The notes: a model not told the origin generated them from the letters alone. DNA of 64,000 bases from Cololabis saira (GCF_033807715.1 NC_084606.1:37934401-37998400), one strand, 5' to 3'. Numbered from the stretch's first letter, positions 9,514 through 24,564 are shown. Numbers and translations: made by a program.

Positions 9514-10541
9514 ATGCCCAAACATAAGAGGAAAACTGCCCCACAGACGACAGAAGAGACTCCATCAGTTGACGAAGAGCCGGTCGACGACGACGCAGCT
9601 AGCGCTAGCCATTCAAACTCGGGGGAGCTAATGCTACAAGAAGACGAGAGAATGGCCGACCTGTTGACCATATTGCAAGAACTGAGAGAGTTTCGGAGTG
9701 AAAATGCAGAGACACTCCGAGGTACATGTGAGGACATCAGGGTTACAAACATGAGACTCGACGAAGCCGAACAGAGAATTGCAGAGACCGAGGAACGAGT
9801 GCAGGGACTGGAGGAAGCTACGAAGGAGCTGCTAAAGCTACAGACTAAGTTGCAAGATAAATTAACGGACCAAGAAGGAAGAGCGAGACGGGAAAATATA
9901 AGAATCCATGGTGTGGCGGAGGGGTCGGAGAACAACTCCACGTCGACGGCGATATTTGTGGAAAACCTACTGAAAGATAATCTGGAGTTACCACAAACTG
10001 AAGACCTAAAGATCGAGCGCGCCCACCGCGCGACGGCTCCCAAACCCCCGCCCGACGCAACCCGAGGTCCATTATCGTCAGATTCTCTAGCTGGAAGACC
10101 AAAGAGGAAATCCTGAAGCAAGCTTGGCGAAAGAAGGGACTCTTACACCAAGGTAAAAGAGTCTTTGTAGACCACGACTACGCGCCGGAGATACTCAGGA
10201 AGCGACGGGAGTACACGGAGGCGAAGAGGGTGCTGAAGGAAAGCAATCTGCGGTTCCAAACTCCGTTTCCAGCGAGGATGAGAGTTTTTTACGAGGGAGA
10301 AACATGCTTGTACAACTCGGCGGAGGAGGCCACGAAAGATATGGTGAAGAGAGGTCTGACTGTGGCGGCATATAAGCCGACAGCGAGTTGGGCTGACAGA
10401 ATCAACAACCTGATGTGGAGCAGAGCGCGAGCCCCGGGGGGCGGAACGCAGCGAGCCGAGAGGGGAGGGGCGGAGCAAGCCCAAGCCCCACGGGAAGGCT
10501 TTAAAAAGAAGCTGGACACCTTCAGACGGACTGACCGGTAA
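9514..10541 (+). pseudogene. L1 ORF1 protein, one frameshift
   Basis: Encodes an L1 ORF1p-type RNA-binding protein. The first frame (9514-10116) has an acidic N-terminus, a long coiled coil (about residues 50-125, with heptad-like RLDEAEQRIAETEERVQGLE) and the conserved RRENIRIHGVAEGSE start of the RRM-like domain. Near 10060-10070 a one-base change moves the frame. The continuation (RSIIVRFSSWKTKEEILKQA) stays open to 10541 and supplies the rest of the RRM and the C-terminal domain. The minus-strand frame over the same interval is a shadow. Confidence 0.85.
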
Positions 10542-10980
10542 ATCTATTTCGTCGGGGCAGGGACAATCCCAGGGTAAGTTGATAGGGAGATGGTGATTAT
10601 GGGACAAACTGTCATAGTAATAAAAAATGAAAAATAGAAATCACCATCACCAGATTAATTGGGTTATAAGAATGACATTATTAACGAAATATAAAGGATT
10701 GGGGAGACTGCAATTGAACACAAACTATGGACTGTTCTAAACACTTAAAAGAGGGCCCTCTACAATCAACAGAATGTAGAGATTTCCCCTCTGAGCCAAT
10801 AAAACATCCAGGCTCCTACAGGGTCACTGAAACGACCTCAAAACAGGAAGTTCAACTTGGAAGATTGGTGAAATGTTCTAAGTCTACACTTTTCTATCCA
10901 CGTTGTGTTTTTTTTGTTTTTTTTTTCTCTTCTTTTTTTTGTTTTTATCGTTACCAAGTTCGAGTGGAGGGGGTTTTCAG
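10542..10980. other. L1 inter-ORF region
   Basis: Sequence between ORF1 and the inserted MITE. It is T-rich near 10905-10945. I see no separate gene. GTTTTCAG at 10973-10980 is the left target copy of the MITE. Confidence 0.55.
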
Positions 10981-11209
10981 TAGAGTTGTCCCGATCCGAT
11001 CACGTGATCGGAAATCGGGGCCGATCACGTGATTGCAGACTCGATCCGGACTCGGACGTTATGAGCCGATCAGGAATCGGATATATATATATCAGGGTTT
11101 CTGTTGTCCGGTAATTGCCGGACTTTGTCCGGTAAAATATGCCGAAGTCCGGTATTTTATAATCTCTCCGGTGAAAATACTCACTGGCGCCGACATCCAC
11201 GTGTGCGTT

Positions 11210-11327
11210 GATTTATGGTTCCGCGTCGCACCGACGCAGAGTCTACAGCGTAGGGTTCGCTGCGACGCGCACCCTACGCCAGACCCTACGGCGTAGGCTC
11301 TGCGTTGGTGTGACGCAGAACCATAAT
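11210..11327. repeat. Palindromic GGTTCCGCG-family MITE copy 1
   Basis: Starts ATTTATGGTTCCGCGTC and ends GACGCAGAACCATAAT, nearly the reverse complement, so the copy could fold into a hairpin. The centre is rich in CTACGCCG and CGGCGTAGG. Related copies lie near 11699, 28859, 56745, 60499 and 61135. Confidence 0.7.
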
Positions 11328-11698
11328 TCCGGTTTAAAAGTAAACAACATGCGGCCAAGTACCCGTGCATGACAGGCAGACACACACGGGGAGAAGAGAC
11401 AATTTCTTTAATTTTTATTTTTTTTAAAAACTTTATCCATATGAACGCAATTGTTATATACGGTAGTCCAACTTTCCTTATTTTAATCAGAACACTTTCT
11501 TTTTTCCTCTTCGGCGTGGAGTAGTGGGTTTGGAGCGGCAGCCATCGGTTAGTTTTTTCTTTTTAGATCCGAGGCTTTGCGTAGATGGCGGCTTCCGCAA
11601 CTTTCAGGCGCTTTTTCTGCGCAAGCAAGCTTTATAGATGAGGCCCCAGGACTGAAGCATAATACATCCATGGACTGAAGCGGAGCTGCCGCGCCGAC

Positions 11699-11760
11699 AT
11701 TATGGTTCCGCGTCGCGGAGGGCTCTGCGTTGGTGTGACGCGGGACCAAAAATCAACGCA
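11699..11760. repeat. Palindromic GGTTCCGCG-family MITE copy 2, short
   Basis: ATTATGGTTCCGCGTCGC is followed after a short loop by GTGTGACGCGGGACC. It is a contracted version of the same palindrome with most of the central part missing. Confidence 0.55.
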
Positions 11761-12131
11761 CACGTGGAGTAGTGGGCTCGGAGCGGCAGCCATACAGCGC
11801 ATGCGCGCAGCAGAGCACGCCTGTTTGTTTTGAAGCTGAAGCAGCCCTATGCTTAAAAAAAAAAAGAACATTTTTTTATACTGACTTAAGAATGTTCAAG
11901 CTACCTACCTCCTATGTGCTCAGTTTACAGTACACATGTTAAAATATAATAAAAGGGTCATCCTGCATAATTTTCTTTTCTCTTCTTCATTTTTTATTGT
12001 TTTATAAAAGTATCGGATCGGGACTCGGTATCGGCAAGTCCTCAAAATCAAAGGACTCGGACTCGGACTCGGGGGCAAAAAAACCTGATCGGGACATCCC
12101 TATTTTTCAGCACAGAAATGTTATTTGAACC

Positions 12132-13118
12132 ATGATGGAAAGCCAATGTTCTGCCTTAAAGATAGCTACTTACAATGTGAAGGGTGTTCTAAATCCCATA
12201 AAAAGAAGTAAAATACTTAGTAAAATGAAAAAAGACAAGGTTGATGTACTGTTCTTACAGGAGACTCATTTAACTAATGCTGAACATCTTAAACTTACTA
12301 GACAGGGTTTTAATCAGATCTATTCATCATCATATAAAACTGGACACAGACGAGGGGTTGCTACACTTATATCGAAAAAGGTAACTTTTGAAAAAATATC
12401 AGAAAACATTGATAAGGAAGGGAGATACAATATGGTAGTGGGAAGGTTGGACGGAATAGTAGTTACTTTGATAAATGTTTATGCTCCTCCAGGTGAGACA
12501 TGGGGGTTCTACAAGCAGATCTTCGACTTAATGATTACAAAAGCCCAAGGAACGGTAATTTGTGGGGGTGATTTTAACCTGAGATTAAACCCAAATTTGG
12601 ATGTATCAAAAATTAACCAAACACAAAATAAAACTATAGCCAAAAGAGTTAGAAATATTACAAGAGAGATGGGGATTTGTGATGTGTGGAGGGAATTGAA
12701 CCCCTCAACCAGAGATTACACCTTCTACTCTTCCCCACACAAAACCTACTCGAGGATTGATTACTTCTTTATGTACAGTACGGATATAGGATTTGTAAAG
12801 GAGTGCAAAATTGGGTTACTGGACCTTTCGGACCATAGCCCCGTTTACTTGGATTTAAACTTAAAACGCTGTAAGAATGCCTTCTCTTGGAAGCTTAATA
12901 TAAACGTACTTAAAGGTAAAACAAAGGAAGAACTTCAGGAAGATATTAAGTTATACCTGTCGGAGAATGACAACGGGGAGGTTTCCCCCCTTATGGTCTG
13001 GGATGCAAGTAAAGCTGTTTTGAGAGGAAAGATCATTGCTAAACTGGCTCTCCAAAAAAGGTTAAAACAAGAAAAATTGAAAAAACTAGAAAAAAGAATT
13101 GAAAAGTCTGGAAAATAA
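12132..13118 (+). pseudogene. L1 ORF2, endonuclease part
   Basis: A 328-codon frame encoding an AP-endonuclease-type domain: ATYNVKG near the start, LFLQETHL, INVYAPP, GGDFNLRLN and the terminal LLDLSDHSPV, all catalytic motifs of L1 endonuclease. It nicks target DNA to prime reverse transcription. The frame breaks at 13118. Adjacent frames carry the linker (KHIKPEISEEIRQIKKQITE, then a shift near 13235) into the RT part at 13253. At least two frameshifts separate the endonuclease from RT. Confidence 0.88.
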
Positions 13119-13252
13119 ACATAAAAAACACATTAAACCGGAAATTAGCGAGGAAATTAGGCAAATTAAAAAACAGATCACTGAAATTTACGAAACTGAC
13201 ATCCAAAAAAAATTAACCTTTTTAAAACAAAAGGTATTATGAAGGAGGTAAT

Positions 13253-13724
13253 AAAGCAGCGAAAATTCTAGCATACAAATTGAGAAAACAACAAGCAGAG
13301 AGAGTAATACATAAAATTAAAGACCCATCTACTAAACAAATAAAACACAAATTTCAGGATATTTTTAATATCTTTGAAAAATACTACCAAAAACTCTATG
13401 CCAGGATGGATAGAAAAGGGGACGATCCCACAGAACAGCTCCTTTCACCTCTCCGTCTCCCATTAGTAACAGAAGACCAAAATAAAGCATTATTAGCAGA
13501 GGTAACTATAAGTGAACTTCAACAAGCAATCTCTGGATTGAAACCCAATAAGACTCCGGGTTCTGATGGGTTTACTGGCGAGTGGTACAAGACCTTTAAG
13601 GATTTGTTATCTCCTCTGATGGTCAAAACTTTTAACTGGGTCCTGAGGAAAAGAGAAGTCCCCCCATCTTGGAGAGAAACAATTATAACGGTAATACCAA
13701 AAGAAGGTAAAGATGTGACTGAAT
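13253..13724 (+). pseudogene. L1 ORF2, start of reverse transcriptase
   Basis: Encodes the pre-RT linker and first RT motif (ISGLKPNKTPGSDGFTGEWY) and reaches IPKEGKDVTE, where the CGGBP1-related hAT element is inserted. The frame after the hAT (CSNYRPISLLN at 17908 onward) continues this sequence when the insertion and one target copy are discounted. Confidence 0.87.
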
Positions 13725-13742
13725 TAGACCCTCCAGAAAAAC

Positions 13743-13880
13743 GCGGGCAAAAGTCCTTGATTATGCGGGCTAAAATCCTTGATTTTGCGGGCTAAAATCC
13801 TTGATTTTGCGGGCTAAAATCCTTGATTTTGCGGGCTAAAATCCTTGATTTTGCGGGCTAAAATCATTGATTATGCGATT
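13743..13880. repeat. 22-bp subterminal tandem repeats of the hAT element
   Basis: GCGGGC motifs recur at 13743, 13765, 13787, 13809, 13831 and 13853, a strict 22-base period (GCGGGCTAAAATCCTTGATT and relatives). hAT transposases often bind subterminal repeats. The GCGG core is notable because the encoded DNA-binding region resembles CGGBP1, which binds CGG repeats. The link is inference. Confidence 0.85.
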
Positions 13881-14579
13881 AAATGTGCAGGTTTTTTATG
13901 TGCTTTTATGCGGTGAAATTGCGGAATATGCGGGAATTTGTGAAATATGCGGAAAATTGCGAAATATGTGGAAAGTATGCGGGTACTGGAAAAAAGGTAA
14001 TTCTTCTCACATAACCCTGTTAGGGGGCTACTTAGGCTACTACTGAATGCACAGGATAAATATTAATTAAAGCATAGTAGAAGCAAGCTACATCACAGAT
14101 TCACAGTTCAGTTATTTTTTATTTTCTCAACTCAACTTAGGTCACAATATTTTACAACAAAACAAAGTGCAAACTCTTAAGTGCTCAAGTAGTATTAATG
14201 AACAGTTACAGACTATGCCGTCATTTCCCTGAGGCACAAAAAATGTAAACATTCCTTCTTCATAAAAGTGAGGTAGAACGAACAATTATATTTTCAAAAA
14301 CACACTGTTGAAACTGAAATAAAAGCTGTGAGCTTGTAGACTGTCTATTTACCATTTTAAAATGTTTTAAAATAATAATACAAAAAAATGGTTTAGGAAA
14401 TACAAAGTTCCCACCCGAACAGCAATGACATAAAAAATGTGATTATTTTGTAATGGTTCTAAACCTTCGTTAACACAATAATACTGTATTTGCAACAAAA
14501 CAAAAGGTGCAATCTACAACGGTGTTGTTGTAAAGCTTAACGTGCTTAAAATTGTATGACTATGCAGTCACTGCCCAAA

Positions 14580-17588
<3,009 letters not shown>

Positions 17589-17904
17589 TTTTAGCTCCGT
17601 CGGTCAGTCGTCCGACTTCCACTCCATATCCATCCACATGCAATGTTGTTGTTGTCTGTGAACGCGCGAGCCGATGACGTCGCGCGTCGCATAACATGAT
17701 GTCACTCACAACACTTCCCCCTTGTGAAATCAAGCGAGCCCCGCATAATCCCAGCATAATCGCATATTCAGCGCGGACATATGCGATCATCGCGGGAAAT
17801 ATGCGCCCTTTTAGGAATAAATGCATCCCAGCGTAATCTGCGCCATTTGGCTGATTATGCAATGAATTCTGCGATCGCGCAATCGCGTTTTTCTGGAGGG
17901 CCTA

Positions 17905-18869
17905 CTGAATGCTCTAATTATCGCCCAATCAGTCTGCTGAACAAAGACTATAAACTGTTTACCTCAATTTTAGCCAGACGCTTAGAAACAATACTTCCGG
18001 ATGTTATAAACTTGGATCAGACTGGTTTCATTAAGCAAAGGCAAACACAGGACAATGTTAGAAGAACATTACATATAATTAATCATATAAATAAGAATAA
18101 ATTAAAGGCTGTCCTATTAGGACTAGATGCGGAGAAAGCTTTTGACTCTGTAGATTTGCTTTTCTTATACAAATTACTGGAGAAATTCCAGTTCCACAGT
18201 GATTTTACTAAGGTACTACAAGCGTTATATTACAAACCAATGGCTAAAATACGAATAAATGGAGGACTATCAAACCACTTTGAGCTCGAAAGGGGTTGTC
18301 GTCAAGGCTGCCCTTTATCTCCCCTATTATTTGCTCTTTTTATAGAACCACTGAGTCAGTGGATCAGACAAAATGAGAAAATTAAGGGCATCAGAGTGTC
18401 CGATGAGGAACACAAAATTGCCCTGTTTGCGGATGACGTCATGATATATTTAGGCGACCCCTCTGAATCTCTCCCAGAATTGCTTACAACACTGAATAAG
18501 TATGGCCTACTATCAGGTTATAAATTAAATTCGCACAAAACTCAAATTCTAAGCTTCAATTATTCTCCTAGTCAACCGATCAGGGAAGAACTTAATGTGA
18601 GTTGGGACTCTAAAATAATTAGATATTTGGGGGTGAATATCCCTAAAAATTGGGACACAATTATATCAGAAAACTATGATCCCTTAATCGCTCAAATTAA
18701 AACTGACTTAGCCAGATGGAACCTGCTTCCTTTTCTTGGACTAGGACAGAGGGTGGAAACAATAAAAATTAATGTTCTTCCCAGAATACTCTATTTATTC
18801 CAAAATCTAACAGTAGAACTCTCAAATGGAACATTCCAAGAGTTAGACAAAATAATATCACGGTTTATC
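17905..18869 (+). pseudogene. L1 ORF2, reverse transcriptase core
   Basis: Resumes after the hAT element with CSNYRPISLLN and carries LGLDAEKAFDSVD, GCRQGCPLSPLLF and the catalytic FADD (near 18425-18436), then the thumb region (RYLGVNIP). It runs to ISRFI, where a truncated L2 is inserted after TTTATC (18864-18869). This interval is open. Confidence 0.9.
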
Positions 18870-18904
18870 ATGCGTTTGTATCTTCTAGACTAGATTACTG
18901 TAAT

Positions 18905-19330
18905 GTGTTGCTAGCAGGATGTCAAAGTAATTTGCTGAATAGGCTCCAGCTGATCCAAAATGCAGCAGCACGAGTACTGACAGGAATTAGCAGGAGAGAC
19001 CACGTCTCTCCAGTGTTAGCGTCGCTCCATTGGTTACCCGTAAAATTCAGAATCCAATTTAAAATTGTATTACTTGCGTATAAAGCCCAAAACGGCTTAG
19101 CTCCGCATTATTTGCAAGACCTGATAGTGCCTTATGTTCCTGTCAGAGCTCTCCGTTCTCAGAGTGCAGGTTTACTTGTAGTTCCTAGAGTATCTAAATG
19201 TAGATTTGGAGGGCGGGCGTTCTGCTATCAGGCGCCACTACTATGGAACCAACTTCCAATCTGGGTTAAGGGGGCTGACACCACCTCCACCTTTAAAACT
19301 AAACTTAAAATCTCTAGTGTAAATCTCTAG
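18905..19330 (+). pseudogene. L2 ORF2 C-terminal fragment
   Basis: Encodes LLAGCQSNLLNRLQLIQNAA, RVLTGISRRDHVSPVLASLH and so on, the conserved post-RT end of L2 ORF2. It is almost identical to 50999-51400 in the full-length L2. In that copy the frame ends in FLFSKAYS; here a short substitution ends it early. Upstream RT domains are missing because of 5' truncation. Confidence 0.88.
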
Positions 19331-19372
19331 GTAGTGTAAACTTTAGTGTGTCAGAGTCGCTCCTGTGGTTTC

Positions 19373-19760
19373 TTGTGCTGGCCCCCCCTTCTCCTCCCTT
19401 TTCTCTCTTTTGTCCATGTTGCAGCATCCTTTGCCGGACACCGGAACCTGCAGGTGGTCGTGGGTGGCTTGTAGCTTGCATTACGGAGCACAAGTCTTTT
19501 CCTGACCCTGCACCCCAACCCGGGACTTGCTGATTGGGCCGGAGCTTCGGGAGCTGCGTGCTGGCCTGCGGTCCCCACCCCTGGTCATCCCGTTGCTGGC
19601 CCCCCTTCTCCTCCCTTTTCTCTCTTTTGTCCTGCAGGTGGCCGTGGGTGGCTTGTAGCTTGCATTACGGAGCACAAGTCTTTTCCTGACCCTGCACCCC
19701 AACCCGGGACTTGCTGATTGGGCCGGAGCTTCGGGAGCTGTGTGCTGGCCTGCGGTCCCC
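19373..19760. repeat. Tandem duplication in L2 3' region, about 224 bp
   Basis: The block TGGCCCCCCTTCTCCTCCC...CTGCGGTCCCC occurs twice in a row (from 19377 and from 19598). The second copy lacks the segment around CATCCTTTGCCGG. The full-length L2 at 51730-51830 has only a single related block. Confidence 0.75.
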
Positions 19761-20075
19761 CCCCCCGGTCATCCCGTTGCTGCTTCCACCTGCCTGCTGT
19801 GCTGTTGCCGTCCCTGACCCACCAGTCTGGCCCTCGGCAGGAGGGTCCCCCCTGATGAGCCTGGTCCTGCTCAAGGTTTCTTCCCTCCTAAAGGGGAGTT
19901 TTTCCTTGCCACTGTTTGGCTTAAGGTTTTTCTCCCACTAGGGGAGTTTTTGCCTGCCATTGTTTATGTAATAACTGCTCGGGGGTCATGTTCTGGGTAT
20001 GGGTCTCTGTAAAGCGTCTAGAGACAATTCTGTTGTATTAGACGCTATATAAATAAAATTGAATTGAATTGAAAA

Positions 20076-21329
20076 TTTATCTGGCAAAGTAAGAGGCCGA
20101 GAATTCGTTACAAGACTCTCCAACTGGCAAAAGACGAGGGAGGTCTTTCCCTCCCAAATGTTAAAAATTACTATCGAGCAGTACATATTAAAACTTTAGT
20201 TAACATCTGTAACCCCTCCTACAAAGCAAAATGGAAAGACATAGAATGTAAGATATCGAGTGATATTCCCTTACAAGCAATTATAGGGGACATGGGTTTA
20301 GTCAGGTGTTTGAAAGACAACAACCCACTAATAAATGTGTCCGTCAAAATATGGTATAAAATTATCAAGGAAAACAAAGATAAAGAAACATTTTGGATCC
20401 TGAAATAGATCGGCTATGACTCAGATTTTCTACCAAATAAGACTGACATAAGATTTAAACAGTGGGCTGAAAAGGGGTTAATTAAGCATGATGATCTCTA
20501 TAAAGGAGGCACAATAAGACAATTCCAAGACCTAAGAAATCAGTATGGATTAACAAACCAGGACTTTTATAGATTTCTACAAATTCGACATTACCTTGAA
20601 AAATTAATGAGCAATGTGGAACCACAACAAAATACGGGTATTGTGAAGATATTTCAGCTCGCTTACAGGTCAGACCCAGGACGTGGGAACATATCTAAAA
20701 TATATAGAGTACTACAGGGAATGGAGGGAGGGGATACCACCTATATAAAGGAGAAATGGGAGAAGGAAAGTGATATTATACTGCAAACGGAAACTTGGGA
20801 AAAAATAATCTCATGTCAGTGGAAAAGCACATCTGCCCTGTCCTGGAGAGAGTTTGGGTGGAAATGTTTAGTTAGATTCTTCAGAGTCCCAGCTCAGAGG
20901 AGCTCCCCTGAAGCAGGCACCTGTTGTTGGAGATCTTGCGGAGAAAATAAGGCTACACATTTCCATGTGTTCTGGGATTGCCCAATTATTGTAAAATACT
21001 GGAAAGATACTAAACGGACCATGGAGAAAATCCTGAAAGCTGAGGTACCATTTAATTTTGAAATTTTATGTTTAGGATTACTACCGGACACTATCAAGCG
21101 ACCTGAAAACAAATACCTATACAGTATTTTATCACTAGCTTGCAAAAAAGCTATCACGAGGAACTGGTTGTCGAAGAATTCTCCAACAGTTGAAGATTGG
21201 ATTAAAGTAGTTCAGGATATTTTTAAAATGGAGAAGCTAACTTTTTTTTTAAGACAGGAACGGAACAAGTTTGATAACCTCTGGGAAAACTGGATAAGCT
21301 TTATCACAACATCAAACTTGATTGATTGA
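20076..21329 (+). pseudogene. L1 ORF2, C-terminal part
   Basis: Continues the L1 ORF2 from FIWQSKRPR through a region with one stop (near 20407, after FWILK). The open frame from 20607 has the cysteine-containing end typical of L1 ORF2 (CCWRSCGENKATHFHVFWDC). It ends at 21329. Only point lesions break it beyond the nested insertion. Confidence 0.85.
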
Positions 21330-21999
21330 TTGATACATAATTAAAACGAAACCCCAGTTCCTAACTCCACTCAGTTCAGTTCATATGTTTGTTTTCTATT
21401 TTTCTTAATTTTCCTTCTTTTCCTTTTTTTTTTTTTAATAAGAGCCATACTTGGATGCAATATTCTACTGTTTTACAATTTTATTTTGTTTTATTATTGT
21501 CAGTATAGTTATTGACCAAGGGTTTTGTTCACAAATGTATATGAAGGCCAAACAGTTTACATGAGGTATATATATATATATATATTGACTCTGTATCTAT
21601 TGTTGTTGACCGATAACTGGTGCTGATGGTGTACCAAAGAAACAAAGAAAAAATTATTTTACTTTACTTTATTTATTTATTTTTTCTGAAGGGGAGTATT
21701 CACTATTTTAAGGTGACTCAACTGAATGTTCGAGAGACGGATGTGAAGGTCCCTTTTTTGCTGTCCCTTTATAGATGCATCTTCTTTTTGATCTCTTCTT
21801 GATTTCTCTACTTACTTGATATTAATCTTGGATTGACTGTACATTGGACTTTGGTTGATAATTTGTTTTACTTACTCATTGGTTGATTTATTTATTTGAA
21901 ATTTTTGTTTTCTTTTTTATGAAAATATTGAGACTGCGATTATGTATATCCTGTATGGCTGACTTTATTTCTTTAATAAAAAGTTTAATAACAAAAAAG
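21330..21999 (+). other. L1 3' untranslated region
   Basis: T-rich sequence with a short TA repeat (about 21570) ending in AATAAAAAGTTTAATAACAA, followed by the right target copy. No gene is seen. Confidence 0.75.
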
Positions 22000-22012
22000 A
22001 AAATACAAAGTA

Positions 22013-22581
22013 ATGTTTACAATCATTTTCTACAATTTAATTCTATATTTTTGGATGCAATTACTTTGTAGAAATGTTTTCTAAATGTGTTGATCCACAA
22101 ATAAAAAAATCATCTAACAAGAGTGTGAGCAGGGCAAGATTTTGTTGAAATGTTTAACATAAGTGAAATGAATAAATGTGTAAAACTCTTAATAATTCAA
22201 ATGTACATGTATGTAGATTCTCTTCTTTGTTAAAAATTGATTTAATAAAGTTAATTTTGTCTCTTGATTACAATTACTTTGCTAGTACTTTTTTTCAGAC
22301 AAATAATTTAGGTTTTTTTAATTACCTGACATGTTTGGGCGATTCCTTTCGCCTTCATCAGTGTCACCAGTGTCTGGTGACACTCCACCTAAATGACTTG
22401 TCTGAAATGAGAACTAGCCAAGGATTTGTTAAGAATTGATTTTAAAGCAGAGAGGTTTTTTTTTTCAGTTTTCTGCAAACAGTGTTGTTAAATCCTTATA
22501 TAAATGAAATAAAAATGAAAAAAATAAAACTGGATGAGCTTTTGTGTCATAAAGTATCTCCAGCAGTCATCGGGGCCTCAC
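22013..22581. other. Intron-like AT-rich sequence with small MITE
   Basis: This continues the sequence interrupted by the L1. It includes a possible 138-bp MITE at 22281-22418, whose ends (GCTAGTACTTTTTTTCAGAC and GTCTGAAATGAGAACTAGC) are inverted relatives. The word TTTGCTAGTACTTTTTTT is repeated at 22638-22655. Confidence 0.5.
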
Positions 22582-22634
22582 CTTGAGTTTGGTGTCTCGG
22601 CTTGCGGTCAACCGTGCCAGGAGTGTGATGGGCC
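22582..22634 (-). pseudogene. SPAG6-like exon, 3' end only
   Basis: The minus strand reads ITLLARLTASRDTKLK followed by a GTGAGG donor. It matches the end of the SPAG6 armadillo exon that normally precedes the VFSAL exon, here at 9036. Gene order is therefore correct across the L1 insertion. The 5' part of the exon is cut off at a GCTAGTAC repeat near 22635. The 25-base block CTCCTGGCACGGTTGAC and its surroundings also occur in the exon at 8158-8335. Confidence 0.68.
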
Positions 22635-24560
22635 TGCGTTTGCTAGTACTTTTTTTTCAGACAAGCATTGTTAAGCATTGTTTGTTTCACACTCATACAC
22701 ACTCCGAAATAAATATTACCTAACTAACTACTTATGGAGGAAAGAATGATCTTGGCTGTGAGTCTACTGAGCAGTACGTTTACATGCAGCAAAGAGATCA
22801 GATTTCTGATAGTATCAGATAACGACATGCAGAAACATGAAAGGTTTTACTTACCGAATCAGGGCAGATGATGAACGGCGCTGAAGACAAGAGGCAAAAA
22901 AAAGCTGAGGTGGTGGTGGTTTGAAAGTCCGCTGGATCAGCTCCGCACGAAGACCAATTTAACATGGGGCTGAATGAGCTTTGCCGAGGTGAGATTAGAC
23001 CCCGCCCACCACGACGTCGTGACGTCATGACGTCATGACGCTCCTTTACGATTCCTAAAACTTTTGAGTGCTCCAAACAAAGTAACTATAAAATATTGTA
23101 GTTTTTTTTTGGGCGACACTGAAAAGAAGGATTGCTGATTGAGGTGGCAGATCATGGACTATGATCCCAGTCAAAGAATCAAGGCGATTGGAAAAAAAGA
23201 TCCCTTTTAGTCTTCTTTATTTGTATTCTTCAGTTTAACATCCATCCACAACACCAATGTACGTCTGTGTATGTGGTATGAAAATATAAAGGAAAGGAAT
23301 AACATGTATTTGAAATTATAATAAGAATATTATTCACCAATTAAAGATGAAGATTAATAAATGAACTGCAGTTTAAGTATAATACAGCAAATAATTAGAA
23401 CAAAAACTCAGTCACAAACAATCACAACAATAAACTGAGTTGCAGTACTAGCATTATAAACTAAATATTAACTATTAGGCCATCGCAGGTATCCAAACTT
23501 TGCTGAGAATAATACAATATCACAAATTAGGTAGAAATGACTTACATTTCCTCAAGAAAGAAAAATTGATTGTCTTCAAGTAAAATATTTTCCTTTAATT
23601 TGCCATTGTCACTCATGTGGGTCTATGGCTCCCATTTTTAGATATATTTACATTAAATCTTAACTTTTCTGGCAGAAAAGTCTTCTCTCTCCATCCATCT
23701 GATTTGTTGTTCCGAGTTTGTTCCCTTTGTTGCCACTAACCTTGGGAGAGGCGCAAAAGGCACAATAACAATTTTTTTAAATGATTATATTATAAAACGG
23801 TAAATTACGGGAAAATACTAATACGGAAGGACAGCAGGAAAGAGGGGTAAAATACGGTAGTTTCCCGGCCAAAACGGGAGACTTGACAGGTATGGGCACA
23901 GCACCAGAGTTTAAAAAAACGGCTGTCAGTGAAGCTCAAAAAGAGTGTTTTCATTAAACATTGATGAAGCACCAGCCAGAGCAGGACAAAATGATGAAAG
24001 TACTTGTTCACTTTTTTGATAATGATACGGCAGAGGAACAACTCAACATCTGGCAAGCAGAAAAGTGAATCTTGCCGATGCTTCAGCACTTCTGCTGGAA
24101 CTAGAAGATCCTGCATTCTTATGAGCTTGAGAGGAAACAAGTCACAAGTTTTCTACTGCAGTAGAATTGTGTCGTTATGAAGGGAAAGAGACACAAGCTA
24201 GGAGGGAGAACCAGCAACCTCCTCCTCAGGGCCAACCACGTTCTTTCCTCTTTTATTGTTCAACTGTTGCACTCTAGGTGTTTTGCAAATAAAAAAATAA
24301 ACAAATAATGGAAGTGATATATATATATATAAAAATATAAGTGATATATATATATATATAAAAAGACCTTTAAAATATTCATATTTTAGATTGTAGGTCA
24401 TCTTATACCCTTTCAAACACAATGACAACTAGCGAAACTTGATATCAAAAGCATCCATATTGAAAAGGAAAATAATATTCAAATGATGTAATTTTTGTTG
24501 CTTGCAAAATTGCCGAGCGCATGTGCCCCCGCTCCCGGAAAAAAGTTCAGGCACAGGAGT
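22635..24560. other. Unassigned AT-rich region
   Basis: No frame I can assign to a family. It contains stacked TGACGTCA-type words near 23020-23042 and short TA-rich tracts near 24315-24365. Confidence 0.4.
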
Positions 24561-24564
24561 TTTT

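Larger units (their letters stand above)
10981..12102. mobile_element. hAT-type non-autonomous element inside L1
   Basis: The left end TAGAGTTGTCCCGATC and the reverse complement of the right end (TAGGGATGTCCCGATC) form terminal inverted repeats. The flanks are GTTTTCAG and TTTTTCAG, an 8-bp duplication with one mismatch, as expected for hAT. The arms are rich in CGGATCGG and CTCGGACTCGG-like words. A second repeat starting near 11092 (CAGGGTTTCTGTTGTCCGG) occupies much of the interior and carries two copies of the palindromic GGTTCCGCG family. No transposase frame is present. Confidence 0.82.
18870..20075 (+). mobile_element. 5'-truncated L2 LINE inside L1 ORF2
   Basis: Bounded by TTTATC at 18864-18869 and 20076-20081. 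It contains the C-terminal end of an L2-type ORF2 and a 3' tail ending in repeated ATTGAATTGAA, the same tail as the full-length L2 at 45156-52370. Removing it restores the L1 reading SRFIWQ. It is in the same orientation as its L1 host. The 3' region holds a tandem duplication of about 224 bases. Confidence 0.9.

Noticed and set aside
9507..10121. 204-codon minus-strand frame opposite L1 ORF1
   Set aside because: Serine-rich shadow of the coiled-coil ORF1; the plus strand carries the recognised motifs.
23018..23045. Stacked TGACGTCATGACGTCA words as a real CRE cluster
   Set aside because: No gene starts nearby, and the sequence looks like a repeat arm; function not supported.
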